The notes: generated by a model from the sequence alone, not told the origin. A DNA stretch of 64,000 bases from RUG100 sp050953405 (GCA_050953405.1 JBMNMP010000001.1:992001-1056000); one strand, 5' to 3'. Shown: positions 28,053 through 37,297, counted from the stretch's first letter. Made by a program: numbers and translations.

Positions 28053-29407
28053 TATTATTTTTAGAAGTCGTATTATTTGTCATAGTGGTACTGATATGTG
28101 GATTTCTTTCGGCGGCCGGCAAGGCCATAAATACGGTCAACCGCAACGATATCAGGAAGCTGGCGGATGATGGTGACCGGCGCGCGCAGAGGCTTACCGG
28201 GATTTTTGAGGACAGGTACAGGCTGCTGGCTACGGTGCAGGTGGTGGTCACTTTTGCCGGACTTCTGATCGGCGGCGTACTTGCTTATTCTTCTGTGGCC
28301 AGCTTCAGCGAAGTTTTCAGCTGTCTGGATGTTTTCTGGGCCCGTGTCGCCGCCATGGTGATCATGATGGTGGTCGCCAGCTGCATTTTCCTGGTGCTCG
28401 CACGCATATACCCGCAGCAGATAGCCATGCAGCATACCGAGGGTGTCGCTCTGGCGCTGTCGGGCTATGCACGCTTTTTCCTGGGATTGTGCCGTCCGTT
28501 CGTGGCCATTTCCAATGGATTCACCAACATGGTGCTCGTGATGACGAGGCAGCAGACCGGCATCTCCGATGAAGGATTTTCCGAGGAGGATGTGATGTCG
28601 ATGCTGGAAGTCGGCCAGGAGACCGGTGAGATCAAAGAAGAAGGCAAGAAGATGATCAACTCCATCTTTGAGTTCGATGACAAGCTGGCTTATGAGATCA
28701 TGACACCGCGAACGGATGTCTTTGCCATAGACATCAACGACGAGCCCTCGGAATATCTGGACAAAATGATGGAAATGCGCTATTCACGTATACCGGTCTA
28801 CGATGACGACAGCGACAACATCATTGGCATCCTCAACATCAAAGACTATATGAGGAAGGCGTGGCAGTACGGCTTCGACAGTGTTTACATTGAAAAAATT
28901 CTCCGGGAACCCTTCTTCGTGCCGGATTCCAAGAATATAGACTCTCTGTTCTTCGAACTGCAAAAGCAGCGGCAGCACATAGCAATACTCATCGACGAAT
29001 ACGGCGGCTTTACCGGTATCGTGACTATGGAGGACATCATAGAGGAAGTTATGGGCGATATCGACGATGAGTACGATGAAGCCGAACCGCAGGTCGAAAA
29101 GGTCTCCGAAGACACGTTCTATATCGACGGAGCCATGGACCTTGACGATGTCAACGAGGAGACCGGAGCTCAGCTGGAGTCCGAGAACAGCGAGACCGTG
29201 GGCGGACTGCTGACCGATATCATGGGCGAGATTCCCGATGATAATGATCACTGTGACCGCAAGGTCGAATATGAGAATTATCTCTTCACGATCGAATCGG
29301 TCAAGGATCGCCGCCTGGAGCGCATCAAGATGCAAATCCTGCCCAAAACAGCCGCCAGAGATGAAGATAACGATGATGAAAAACAAGATGACGGAGCCGA
29401 AGAATGA
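28049..29407 (+). CDS. CNNM/CBS/CorC_HlyC-domain membrane protein (hemolysin-C family)
   Basis: 452 residues: an N-terminal CNNM domain with about four membrane helices (1-170), a pair of CBS domains (about 205-330; YEIMTPRTDVFAID, YGGFTGIVTMEDIIEEVMGDI) and a CorC_HlyC domain (about 350-430), ending in an acidic tail. Bacterial CNNM proteins transport or regulate Mg2+; the older name haemolysin is misleading. It overlaps both neighbours by 4 bases. Confidence 0.9.
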   Translation: MILFLEVVLFVIVVLICGFLSAAGKAINTVNRNDIRKLADDGDRRAQRLTGIFEDRYRLLATVQVVVTFAGLLIGGVLAYSSVASFSEVFSCLDVFWARVAAMVIMMVVASCIFLVLARIYPQQIAMQHTEGVALALSGYARFFLGLCRPFVAISNGFTNMVLVMTRQQTGISDEGFSEEDVMSMLEVGQETGEIKEEGKKMINSIFEFDDKLAYEIMTPRTDVFAIDINDEPSEYLDKMMEMRYSRIPVYDDDSDNIIGILNIKDYMRKAWQYGFDSVYIEKILREPFFVPDSKNIDSLFFELQKQRQHIAILIDEYGGFTGIVTMEDIIEEVMGDIDDEYDEAEPQVEKVSEDTFYIDGAMDLDDVNEETGAQLESENSETVGGLLTDIMGEIPDDNDHCDRKVEYENYLFTIESVKDRRLERIKMQILPKTAARDEDNDDEKQDDGAEE

Positions 29408-30693
29408 AGATAGCCTTTCACACTCTGGGATGCAAGGTCAACCAGTATGAGACCGAGGCCATGAAGGAGCAGTTCGCCCGCGACGGTCACCAGATTGTGG
29501 GTGAGAGCGACTTTGCCGATGTATATATAATCAACACATGTACGGTCACCGGCCTTGCGGATCGCAAGTCGCGGCAGTACATACGCAGAATGAAGAAAAA
29601 GAATCCCCGCAGCGTCGTCGCGGTGACCGGATGTTATGTCCAGGTGAACCCCGATGAGGTAAGCTCGCTGCCGGAGGTCGATATCCTCGCCGGCGTGAAC
29701 GAAAAGCACAGGATCATCGACTATGTAGATGACTTTCGCCGGCAGCGCGGGGAACACCTGCAGCAGGAGCACATCCTGGAACGCGGTGATCTGTCGGCTT
29801 ATGAGGAGATGGGCACCATCACCAGCATGGAGTCGCGCACCCGCGCCTATATCAAGATCGAGGAGGGCTGTGACAGGTTCTGCAGTTACTGTGTGATCCC
29901 CTACGCCAGGGGGCCGGTGCGCAGCCGCAGTGAGGATGCGATCCTGCGGGAAGCTGCCAGCCTTGTGAAGGCGGGCTTTAAAGAATTGATACTGACCGGC
30001 ATCAACACAGCACTGTATGCCGACCTTCCTTCTCTGCTGGCAAAGCTGGACGAGATGGAGGGCGTTTTTCGCGTACGTCTTTCTTCGCTGGAGCCGACTG
30101 TTATCGATGCAGATTCCGTAAAGGAGCTGTTCGGCTTCAAAAGGCTCTGCCATCATCTGCACCTCTCGATGCAGAGCGGCAGTGACCGTGTGCTGGCGGC
30201 GATGGGCAGGCCGTACGACAGAGAGGACTTCTTCCGCATTGTGGACGAACTGCGTAAGTTCGATCCGCTGTACGGTATCACTACCGACATGATCGTGGGT
30301 TTTCCCGGCGAGACCGAGGAGGATTTCCTGGATACGCTGGATGCGGTGGACCGCGTCAGGTTCGGCAAGGTGCATGCCTTCCGCTATTCGGACAGGCCGG
30401 GAACGGCGGCCAGCGCCATGGCAGAAAAAATAGATCCCGCGCTCAAGAAAGAGCGTGCCGAGAGGCTGGCGCAAAAAGGAGAAGCCGCGGCTGCGGCCTT
30501 CTTTGCTGAAAATGAAGGCGCGACCGCGCAGGTGCTCTTCGAGCAGCCTGATGAAGAAGATGGTACTATCAGCGGATATGCGGGCAACTATATCAGGGTA
30601 TACACAGATCTTGACAGGGAACTGGAAAACGAGTTCGCTGATGTGGTGATCACGCATCCGTACAGGGATGGTGTATATGGAAAAAGGATGTGA
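29404..30693 (+). CDS. mtaB: tRNA t6A37 methylthiotransferase MtaB
   Basis: 429 residues in the methylthiotransferase layout: N-terminal domain with three Fe-S cysteines (LGCKVNQYE, NTCTVT, TGCYVQ), the radical-SAM core with C156-x3-C160-x2-C163 (EGCDRFCSYCVIPYARG), then a short C-terminal TRAM-like region. MtaB converts t6A to ms2t6A at position 37 of ANN-decoding tRNAs. It is coupled to the upstream gene by an ATGA overlap, which makes it the third RNA-modification gene of this stretch. Confidence 0.93.
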   Translation: MKIAFHTLGCKVNQYETEAMKEQFARDGHQIVGESDFADVYIINTCTVTGLADRKSRQYIRRMKKKNPRSVVAVTGCYVQVNPDEVSSLPEVDILAGVNEKHRIIDYVDDFRRQRGEHLQQEHILERGDLSAYEEMGTITSMESRTRAYIKIEEGCDRFCSYCVIPYARGPVRSRSEDAILREAASLVKAGFKELILTGINTALYADLPSLLAKLDEMEGVFRVRLSSLEPTVIDADSVKELFGFKRLCHHLHLSMQSGSDRVLAAMGRPYDREDFFRIVDELRKFDPLYGITTDMIVGFPGETEEDFLDTLDAVDRVRFGKVHAFRYSDRPGTAASAMAEKIDPALKKERAERLAQKGEAAAAAFFAENEGATAQVLFEQPDEEDGTISGYAGNYIRVYTDLDRELENEFADVVITHPYRDGVYGKRM

Positions 30694-30699
30694 GTTTGA

Positions 30700-32139
30700 G
30701 TGAGCGAAGACAGGAGCAGCCTTGGAAGGGCACTGGGAAGGACCGATGTTATCGCGCTGGGTTTCGGCACGATGGTCGGCTGGGCCTGGATAGTGGTGAT
30801 TACTTCGTGGGTGACTAAGGCTGGTTTTTGGGGTGCTCTGATCGCTTATGGCGGCGGCATCGGCATAGTGCTCCTGATAGGGCTGGTCTATGGAGAACTC
30901 ACAGCGGCACTGCCGCTGTCCGGCGGCGAGATGGTGTTCGCTTATCGTGCCGGAGGCAAGACATTCGGCTGGGTCGTCGGCTGGATGCAGATCCTGGCAA
31001 ACACGGGTGTGGCCGCATGGGAGGGCATCGCCCTGGCATCTGCAATGGACAGGCTGCTGCCTCTGGAGCACAGGGTCTACCTCTGGGATATTGCCGGGGA
31101 ACCCGTCTATCTTTCGTGGAGCCTCATCGGTATCGTAGGAGCTGTCTTCATCATGGTATTGAATCTCCTGGGCCTGCGGCAGACGATAATTTTTCAGATC
31201 GTGGCCAGCTTTGTGGTCATCGCTGCCGGACTGATGATGGCGCTTGGCGGCATCACTTACGGCGGCTTTGAAAACATCGAGCCGGGGACCCTGGACCTTA
31301 AGGACAAATTATACGTGGTCATGGCGCTGCCGGCTCTCATGAGCGGGTTTGGAGTGATCCCGAGATCGGCGGAAGAGATGAATATCGGGCGCCGTGAGAT
31401 AGGCAGGATGATAGTAGTCTGCATCATACTGGCGGCGGTCTGGTATCTGATGATAATAATCGCGGTCGGTGTGGGAGCACCGCCGGAGGTGACAGGGTCG
31501 GGGGATCTTCCTGTGATCAACGTGGTCATCTATATATTTGGAAACGATAACTTTGCGGTATTCTTTATTGTCGTCGGTCTGCTGGGCATCTTCACCAGCT
31601 GGAACGGATTCTTCATCGGGGCCACGCGGCTGCTGTTTGCCATGGGACGTGCGAAGATGCTGCCCGGGATCTTCGGCAGGCCGGGGCGTCGCTTTCACAC
31701 GCCATGGGCGGCAACGCTGCTGGTGGGCTGTATCTGCGCAGTCATGCCGCTGCTGGGAAGCCGCGTACTCGAGTGGATGATCAACATCAGTTCGGCGTGT
31801 ACCATGGTGTCCTATTGTTGTGTCAGCTACAGTATGCTGGCGCTCCGCATCCGCGAGCCCGGACTGGTGCGCCCGTTCCGGGTGGGAAAGAGCAAGTGGC
31901 CATCGCTGCTGATATTCCTGTTGACAATCATCTACCTGGGCTCTTATATTTTCTATGCGATTTCCGGGGGCGGTTATCTGCCGGTGGCCATTGTCATCGC
32001 CGCCTGGTTTGCATTTGGATTGTTGATGCAGCTGGTGACCAAAGCCAGCCATCGCAATATATCGGACGCGGAACAGGAAGTCCTCATATTCGGAGAACGA
32101 CTGGCGCGCCCTCAGCGAAAGCGGGGTGACGCGCAGTGA
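30700..32139 (+). CDS. APC-family amino acid/amine permease (paralogue A)
   Basis: 479 residues, about 12 membrane helices, amino acid-polyamine-organocation superfamily (FGTMVGWAWIVVITSWV in helix 1; LPLSGGEMVFAYRAGG; GFGVIPRSAEEMNI; TSWNGFFIGATRLLFAMGRAKMLP). It is clearly related to, but much diverged from, the two tandem permeases at 35.6-38.9 kb. The start is a GTG with GGATGTGAG upstream. The stop overlaps the kinase start (GTGA), so permease, kinase and regulator are probably one operon. The genetic linkage suggests that transporter and sensor share a ligand; the ligand is unknown. Confidence 0.88.
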   Translation: MSEDRSSLGRALGRTDVIALGFGTMVGWAWIVVITSWVTKAGFWGALIAYGGGIGIVLLIGLVYGELTAALPLSGGEMVFAYRAGGKTFGWVVGWMQILANTGVAAWEGIALASAMDRLLPLEHRVYLWDIAGEPVYLSWSLIGIVGAVFIMVLNLLGLRQTIIFQIVASFVVIAAGLMMALGGITYGGFENIEPGTLDLKDKLYVVMALPALMSGFGVIPRSAEEMNIGRREIGRMIVVCIILAAVWYLMIIIAVGVGAPPEVTGSGDLPVINVVIYIFGNDNFAVFFIVVGLLGIFTSWNGFFIGATRLLFAMGRAKMLPGIFGRPGRRFHTPWAATLLVGCICAVMPLLGSRVLEWMINISSACTMVSYCCVSYSMLALRIREPGLVRPFRVGKSKWPSLLIFLLTIIYLGSYIFYAISGGGYLPVAIVIAAWFAFGLLMQLVTKASHRNISDAEQEVLIFGERLARPQRKRGDAQ

Positions 32140-34043
32140 AGAGAAGAGCAATGGTGCTCCTGTTCTTTGTGATGGCAGGCCTGATCGCAGGGCTGTTGAT
32201 CTATGGTCTCCATGATTCGCCGGTCAACGTCCATAATGATGAAATGGATGGTGTCACCTTCAGTAAACAGGAAGAAAGCTGGATCAGGAACAAGGACAAG
32301 CTGACAATATCTACGGAACCGTCTCTGGCTGAATTGACAAAACCTTCAGGTGAGATTTATGCGGTGCTGCTCAATGTATTCGACGGCAGCGGCCTGAAAC
32401 TCGATTTTGTAAAGGGAAAAGCTGATTTGCGTCTGGTGGGCGTGACCAACGGGAACCGGGACACCCTGCTGCGCCAGGGGCGGCTTACGGTGCCCATAAC
32501 TCAGATCTCGGGTGTTCTCTTCCGCAGAGCAGGAAAGAACAGGAAAAATACTGTTGTCGTGATCAGAAACGATTTCAGCAGGCGTGAAATACGCGCAATG
32601 AGGTACAACGGTATCCGGCTGAAAGTGATCATCTGCAGCAATATGCAGCAGGCCGTGGATAAGGCACGAAGCATCAATGCGGGTTATATCGCAGGTGAAG
32701 AGACCATGATGCGGTCTGTGCTGGCCGCTGAAAAGCTGGATCGCACATATCTTTCGACAGGAAAGAGCGTATTCAGAGAAAACATCTGTATGCTGGTGCC
32801 CCGGGGGCAGACCATGGAGTATCGGATCGTAAATACATATGCGCAGCATATAGCTTATGGTGTTGCCCGTTACTCCAACAGCCTGATACTCATCGTCATC
32901 ATCCTGGCTGCAGTGGCCGCGGCTCTGTTCATATACCTCTTTTCATCGGGCAATCTTTACAGCGAATTGTCATACTGGATGCAGCAGCTGAGAGAGAGCA
33001 GATCGGAGTTGAATGCGACCTTCAACGGCGTTCCCATGATGATGGCGGAGATGTCCCCTGAAGGGACTGTGGAAGACGCGAATACACAGATGCTGAAACG
33101 CGTGGGCTGCACTATATCCGATATTATAGGGAATGAGGTCGGAGAAGTGATGGGCTTCAGTGCACAGAACATGCAAAAGCTGGATCGCCTGCTGGAGCAG
33201 GTGAGACAGAGCGGCGAAGGCGGCAGCCTGACGGTAAAGGATGGCGGCAAAATATATGATATAGATGTATATCCTATTGAACAGGGGAAGGGCGGCAAGA
33301 ATATGCTGCTCTTCATCGCCAGCGATGTGACCGAGCTGCGGACGGCACAGCGGCAGATGCTGCAGCAGAACAAGATGGCGGCAGTGGGACAGCTGGCCGT
33401 CGGTGTGGCTCATGAGATAAGGAATCCTCTCGGCATCATACGCAATTACTGTTATGTGCTCAAAAACACCGATGATCCCAAGCTGAAAGAGCAGGCGGTA
33501 GCGACTATTGAAAAGTCTGTGGACCGTTCCGGCAATATCATCACCACACTGCTCGATTTTTCACGTCAGTCGGATATGCAGGCCAGGAACTTCATGATAA
33601 GGCAGCATATCGAGGAGGTCCTTCGCCTGCACCAGGGCTCTATAAAGAAGAAAAATATTACGGTAAACTTGAGCCCCGGGGACGATTTTGATGTTACACT
33701 GAGTGTAGAATCCTTCGATATGATACTCATGAACCTCGTATCTAACGGCGTCGATGCCATCGGCGAGGGAGGTACGGTAGATATCGGGCTGGGAAAGAAT
33801 GATGACAGCTTTGAGATGCGGATCGCGGACGACGGGTGCGGCATGGATGAAGACGTTCTCAAGGATATTTTCAACCCTTTTTTCACCACCAAAGAAGGAT
33901 CCAAAGGAAATGGACTGGGCCTTTATATAGTGTATAATGAAGTAAATAAGATGAACGGCAGCATATCGGTGGAAAGTGAACCCGGCAGGGGCACGAAATT
34001 CTGCATACGATTGCCGCGAAATGGAGGAGCAGATGGCATCTAA
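32136..34043 (+). CDS. Sensor histidine kinase with extracytoplasmic binding-protein-like domain and PAS
   Basis: 635 residues. Membrane helices at about 7-25 and 248-270 flank an extracytoplasmic region that begins with WIRNKDKLTISTEP, a typical entry to family-3 solute-binding (amino-acid-binding) sensor domains. A PAS domain follows (about 290-400), then the dimerisation/phosphoacceptor segment VGVAHEIRNPLG with H426, and the ATPase domain (N box NLVSNGVDAIGEGG, DDGCGMDED, FNPFFTTK, GNGLGLYIV). The architecture resembles NtrB/AtoS/DctB-type partners of NtrC-class regulators. The GTG start overlaps the permease stop, and the 3' end overlaps the regulator by 11 bases. Confidence 0.9.
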   Translation: MKRRAMVLLFFVMAGLIAGLLIYGLHDSPVNVHNDEMDGVTFSKQEESWIRNKDKLTISTEPSLAELTKPSGEIYAVLLNVFDGSGLKLDFVKGKADLRLVGVTNGNRDTLLRQGRLTVPITQISGVLFRRAGKNRKNTVVVIRNDFSRREIRAMRYNGIRLKVIICSNMQQAVDKARSINAGYIAGEETMMRSVLAAEKLDRTYLSTGKSVFRENICMLVPRGQTMEYRIVNTYAQHIAYGVARYSNSLILIVIILAAVAAALFIYLFSSGNLYSELSYWMQQLRESRSELNATFNGVPMMMAEMSPEGTVEDANTQMLKRVGCTISDIIGNEVGEVMGFSAQNMQKLDRLLEQVRQSGEGGSLTVKDGGKIYDIDVYPIEQGKGGKNMLLFIASDVTELRTAQRQMLQQNKMAAVGQLAVGVAHEIRNPLGIIRNYCYVLKNTDDPKLKEQAVATIEKSVDRSGNIITTLLDFSRQSDMQARNFMIRQHIEEVLRLHQGSIKKKNITVNLSPGDDFDVTLSVESFDMILMNLVSNGVDAIGEGGTVDIGLGKNDDSFEMRIADDGCGMDEDVLKDIFNPFFTTKEGSKGNGLGLYIVYNEVNKMNGSISVESEPGRGTKFCIRLPRNGGADGI

Positions 34044-35403
34044 GATCGATATTCTGGTAGTCGATGACGAGCAGGATTACTGCGACGTTCTGCGAATGAT
34101 ACTGGAAAGCAAAGGTTATAATGTGGAGACCAGGAACAACGGTGCCGATGCACTGCGCTGCCTGGAACTGAACAATTTCGACCTGGTAATCACAGATCTG
34201 ATGATGCCGGAGATGAACGGCATGGATCTGCTGAAAGAAATAAAGCGGCGCGGCGTATCCGCCGAAGTTATCGTACTCACTGCGTACGGGACTATCGAAA
34301 GAGCGGTGGAAGCTATGAAGGAAGGCGCTTTCGGATATGTCACCAAGGGAAATGATCCCGAGGAACTGCTGCTGGAGGTCTCCAAGGTCTGTGAAGTCAA
34401 GAAGATCCAGCAGGAAAACCAGGCCCTGAAGAGCAAGCTGGGAAACTTTGACTATATGCTGGAGAGCAAAAGTGAAAATTACCGCCGCATGCTGGTTCTG
34501 GCAGAGCGGGCCGCGGCCAGCGATTCTAATATCCTGATACTCGGAGAGTCGGGGGCCGGTAAAGAAGTCCTTGCCGACTACATACACAAGAAGAGCAGCC
34601 GCAGCAATCGCAACTTTATGGAGCTGAATTGCCAGGCTTTATCGGAGAGTATCCTGGAATCGGAACTCTTCGGGCATGAAAAGGGCTCTTTCACAGGGGC
34701 TGACAAGCGTCATATCGGGCTCTTTGAAGTAGCCGACAAGGGTACTCTTTTTCTTGATGAGATCGGCGGTGTTTCTATGAACCTGCAGGCGAAACTGCTG
34801 AAGGTGATCGAGAACAAGGAAATATACCGCCTGGGGTCGACCACACCGATCCATACCGACTTTCGTCTGATAACGGCCACTAACAGAAACCTTGAGAGCG
34901 ATATGCAGGAAGGCCTTTTCCGCGATGACCTGTATTACAGGCTGAGCACGATCGTTCTGGAACTGCCTCCTCTGCGTGAACGCAGAGATGATATACCGCT
35001 TTTTATCGACTATTTTCTGCAGCAGTATCAGGTTGAGATGAAGAAAAAAATCACCGATGTCGATCCCGAAGTCAAAGACTTTCTTTTGAACTATGATTAT
35101 CCCGGGAACATTCGCGAGTTGAAGAATATGATCGAGCGCATGGTGGTCCTCTCCGAACATGGAGAGATACGCAGCGATTATCTGCCTTCTTCAGCGGTTC
35201 GCAAGCATGAGCATGAAGACGCGCCGGCAGATTTTTCCGGTGGAATGGAACTGTCGCTGAAGGAATACCGGGGCAGGGCAGAGAAGGCGTATATCAGCGA
35301 ACTGCTAAAGCGTTATCAGGGTGACCTCAACCGGGTGGCCAAAACTCTGTCTATTTCCCGCAGACAGCTGCTGAACAAACTGAATGAATACGAATTAAGA
35401 TAA
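34033..35403 (+). CDS. NtrC-family sigma-54-dependent response regulator
   Basis: 456 residues: receiver domain (D11, D12 and phosphoacceptor D55 in VITDLMMPEMNG), AAA+ domain with Walker A GESGAGKE, the sigma-54 contact loop GSFTGA (Ser in place of the usual first Ala) and GTLFLDEIGG, then a Fis-type helix-turn-helix (LNRVAKTLSISRRQLLNKL). It activates promoters read by sigma-54 RNA polymerase. The frame is open from 33976 and an ATG exists at 34021, but GGAGG at 34023-34027 points to the ATG at 34033. rpoN is not in the window. The most likely targets are the two permease genes directly downstream, which have -24/-12-like elements. Confidence 0.93.
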   Translation: MASKIDILVVDDEQDYCDVLRMILESKGYNVETRNNGADALRCLELNNFDLVITDLMMPEMNGMDLLKEIKRRGVSAEVIVLTAYGTIERAVEAMKEGAFGYVTKGNDPEELLLEVSKVCEVKKIQQENQALKSKLGNFDYMLESKSENYRRMLVLAERAAASDSNILILGESGAGKEVLADYIHKKSSRSNRNFMELNCQALSESILESELFGHEKGSFTGADKRHIGLFEVADKGTLFLDEIGGVSMNLQAKLLKVIENKEIYRLGSTTPIHTDFRLITATNRNLESDMQEGLFRDDLYYRLSTIVLELPPLRERRDDIPLFIDYFLQQYQVEMKKKITDVDPEVKDFLLNYDYPGNIRELKNMIERMVVLSEHGEIRSDYLPSSAVRKHEHEDAPADFSGGMELSLKEYRGRAEKAYISELLKRYQGDLNRVAKTLSISRRQLLNKLNEYELR

Positions 35404-35435
35404 TATTTCTTTGTTTTCTCTTTTTACCGACGAAA

Positions 35436-35452
35436 TTGGCATGCTATTTGTA
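35436..35452 (+). promoter_or_regulatory. Candidate sigma-54 (-24/-12) promoter of permease B1
   Basis: TTGGCATG-CTAT-TTGTA matches the sigma-54 consensus (TTGGCACG-N4-TTGCW) apart from two T-for-C changes; GG (35438-35439) and GT (35450-35451) are separated by exactly 10 bases. It lies 33 bases after the stop of an NtrC-class activator. Caution: the same TTGGCA can also be read as a sigma-70 -35 box with TAGTAT (35459-35464) 17 bases on. Confidence 0.55.
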
Positions 35453-35503
35453 TATTAATAGTATGGTGAGAAAATGCAGCAATAATTTGCATGCCGGCGA
35501 AAA

Positions 35504-35519
35504 GGTTGAAATTTCAACC
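35504..35519 (+). promoter_or_regulatory. 16-bp perfect palindrome in the B1 leader (candidate operator)
   Basis: GGTTGAAATTTCAACC is a perfect inverted repeat about 60 bases downstream of the -12 element. The same core, GTTGA-N4-TCAAC, occurs at 37336-37349 in the leader of the second permease and I found it nowhere else in the window. Confidence 0.55.
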
Positions 35520-35601
35520 AAATGGCTCCTCCTACGGGAATCAATCGGAAAGAAATTTCGTTCCTGTGCCGGAAAAATATTTCTCATGGACTAATTTCTA
35601 A

Positions 35602-37170
35602 ATCTTACTATTTGAAAAGGAGTGGTAAAATGAGTCAACAAGAAGGACAAAGAGAAGAACTAGCTCGTTCGATGAATATGAGCGACGTTCTCGCACTCGC
35701 ATTCGGTACTATGATCGGCTGGGGCTGGATCATGCTGGCCGGACAGTGGGTAGGAACCGGTGGAACAGTTGGAGCTATCCTCGCGTTCGCACTGGGAGCA
35801 GTAATGTGTATGTTCGTAGGACTGGCATACGCTGAGCTGACACCGGCACTGCCGTTGTCAGGTGGAGAACTCGTATTCTCCTTCAGAGCTATGGGTTACA
35901 ATGCATCCTGGTTCACAGGCTGGATGATCACCCTGGCTTATGTAGGTGTAGCAGCTTGGGAAGGCCCGGCGATCGCAAATGCGCTCGACTACCTGTTCAG
36001 GCCGTATCTGCCTGCAGGTCCGACACTCTGGACTATCCAGGGATCGTCGGTAGGAACTACATTCCTCATCATTGGAATCGTAGGCGCACTCATTCTGACA
36101 ATCATCAATGTCAACGGCGTAAAGACGGCAGCAACATTCCAGACTGTAGCTACAATCGCTATGGCAATCGGCGGAGTTGCATTCTTCGTCTGTGGCGTCA
36201 TCAACGGAAAAACAGATTATCTGGTACCTGCTTTCACAAGCAAGACAGGTCTGGTAAACGTAATCCTGATGGTACCTGCTATGTTCGTAGGATTCGACGT
36301 AATCCCGCAGGCTGCTGAGGAAATGAACATCCCGCTGCCGAAGATCGGACAGGTAATCGTAATCTCCATCCTGCTGGCAGCAGCATGGTACATGCTGATG
36401 ATATTCGCATGTGCTATCAGTGCACCACACGAAGTCAGATACGATCCTAACGATCCCGGAAAGATCGGTGTTGCTGAATCATTTGCATATGCTATGAACA
36501 GCCCGGTATTCGGAAAGATCATCATCGTAGCTGCAATGTGCGGAATACTGACATCATGGAACGGATTCTTCATCGGAGCTTCCCGTGTACTGTTCTCAAT
36601 GGGCAGAGCAAGGATGCTGCCGAAGATCTTCGCACAGGTCAACCCGAAGCACAAGAGCCCGCAGTTCGCAATCATCCTGGTAGGTATCATCTGCATGGTA
36701 TCACCTGTACTGGGCAAGGGCGCACTGGTATGGTTCGTAGATGCAGCTGCAATGGGAACAGTAGTAGCATACTTCATGGTATCGCTGTCCTACCTGATCC
36801 TGAAGAAGAAAGAGCCTGAACTCGACAGACCTTACGAGATCAAAGGCGGCGGCGGAATATTCGTCGGTATCATGGCTGTAGCCGTCGCTTTCTTCTTCCT
36901 CTATCTGTATCTGCCGCTTGGATCCCCGGCACCGCTCACAGGAATCGAGTGGGGCATCGTAGGAATCTGGCTGGTACTCGGAGTGATCTTCTTCCTCATC
37001 AACAAGGCAAGCCTTGCTAAGGAATACAATACTCCTGAGAAGAAGGAAGAATGGAAGAAGTACGTAGAATACATGATGTTCGGAGACGAATACAAGAGAT
37101 TCTAGGACTAAATGGTTTATCACTCTGCATTCAGGCAGAGCCAGAAAAGATAAAGTGTATAACGTTGGAA
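35602..37170 (+). repeat. Direct repeat unit 1 (permease B1 with its RBS and 3' region)
   Basis: About 1.57 kb is repeated at 37430-38998 with a constant offset of 1828 bases. The match begins in ATCTTACTATT before the ribosome-binding site, runs through the gene, and ends after a conserved 3' segment. The leaders upstream and the terminators downstream differ. Confidence 0.9.
35630..37105 (+). CDS. APC-family amino acid/amine permease (paralogue B1)
   Basis: 491 residues, about 12 membrane helices, APC superfamily (DVLALAFGTMIGWGWIMLAG in helix 1, LPLSGGELVFSFRAMGYN, GFDVIPQAAEEMNIPLPK, TSWNGFFIGASRVLFSMGRARMLP). By hand alignment it differs from B2 at about 17 of 491 positions. Codon use is strongly biased (GTA, GCA, ATC, CTG, GGA favoured), more than in neighbouring genes, suggesting high expression. 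The frame is open from 35522, but the ATG at 35630 follows AAAAGGAGTGG and aligns with the B2 start. It has its own leader and terminator. Substrate not predictable; amino acids or small amines are typical of the family. Confidence 0.92.
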   Translation: MSQQEGQREELARSMNMSDVLALAFGTMIGWGWIMLAGQWVGTGGTVGAILAFALGAVMCMFVGLAYAELTPALPLSGGELVFSFRAMGYNASWFTGWMITLAYVGVAAWEGPAIANALDYLFRPYLPAGPTLWTIQGSSVGTTFLIIGIVGALILTIINVNGVKTAATFQTVATIAMAIGGVAFFVCGVINGKTDYLVPAFTSKTGLVNVILMVPAMFVGFDVIPQAAEEMNIPLPKIGQVIVISILLAAAWYMLMIFACAISAPHEVRYDPNDPGKIGVAESFAYAMNSPVFGKIIIVAAMCGILTSWNGFFIGASRVLFSMGRARMLPKIFAQVNPKHKSPQFAIILVGIICMVSPVLGKGALVWFVDAAAMGTVVAYFMVSLSYLILKKKEPELDRPYEIKGGGGIFVGIMAVAVAFFFLYLYLPLGSPAPLTGIEWGIVGIWLVLGVIFFLINKASLAKEYNTPEKKEEWKKYVEYMMFGDEYKRF

Positions 37171-37171
37171 G

Positions 37172-37207
37172 CTGGCAGGAATTCATCCTGCCAGTTTCTT
37201 TTTTTTT
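37172..37207 (+). terminator. Terminator after permease B1
   Basis: Perfect 9-bp stem CTGGCAGGA / TCCTGCCAG with a 5-base loop, then TTTCTTTTTTTTT. Confidence 0.93.
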
Positions 37208-37282
37208 GGCCGGGGTTATCAGGATTCTGCATATAGTCATACGTATTTAAGCGATATTTTTCTTTACTTTTGCAAATCTGCG

Positions 37283-37297
37283 TGGTACTATGTACGC
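37283..37297 (+). promoter_or_regulatory. Possible sigma-54 promoter of permease B2
   Basis: TGGTACTATGTACGC has GG (37284-37285) and GC (37296-37297) exactly 10 bases apart, as in -24/-12 promoters, but the flanking bases match the consensus poorly. A sigma-70 reading is also possible (TTTACT 37263-37268, 17-base spacer, TACTAT 37286-37291). Confidence 0.35.

Noticed and set aside
35956..36318. 120-residue frames repeated inside both tandem permeases (also 37784-38146)
   Set aside because: Out-of-frame shadows preserved only because the permease genes themselves are nearly identical.
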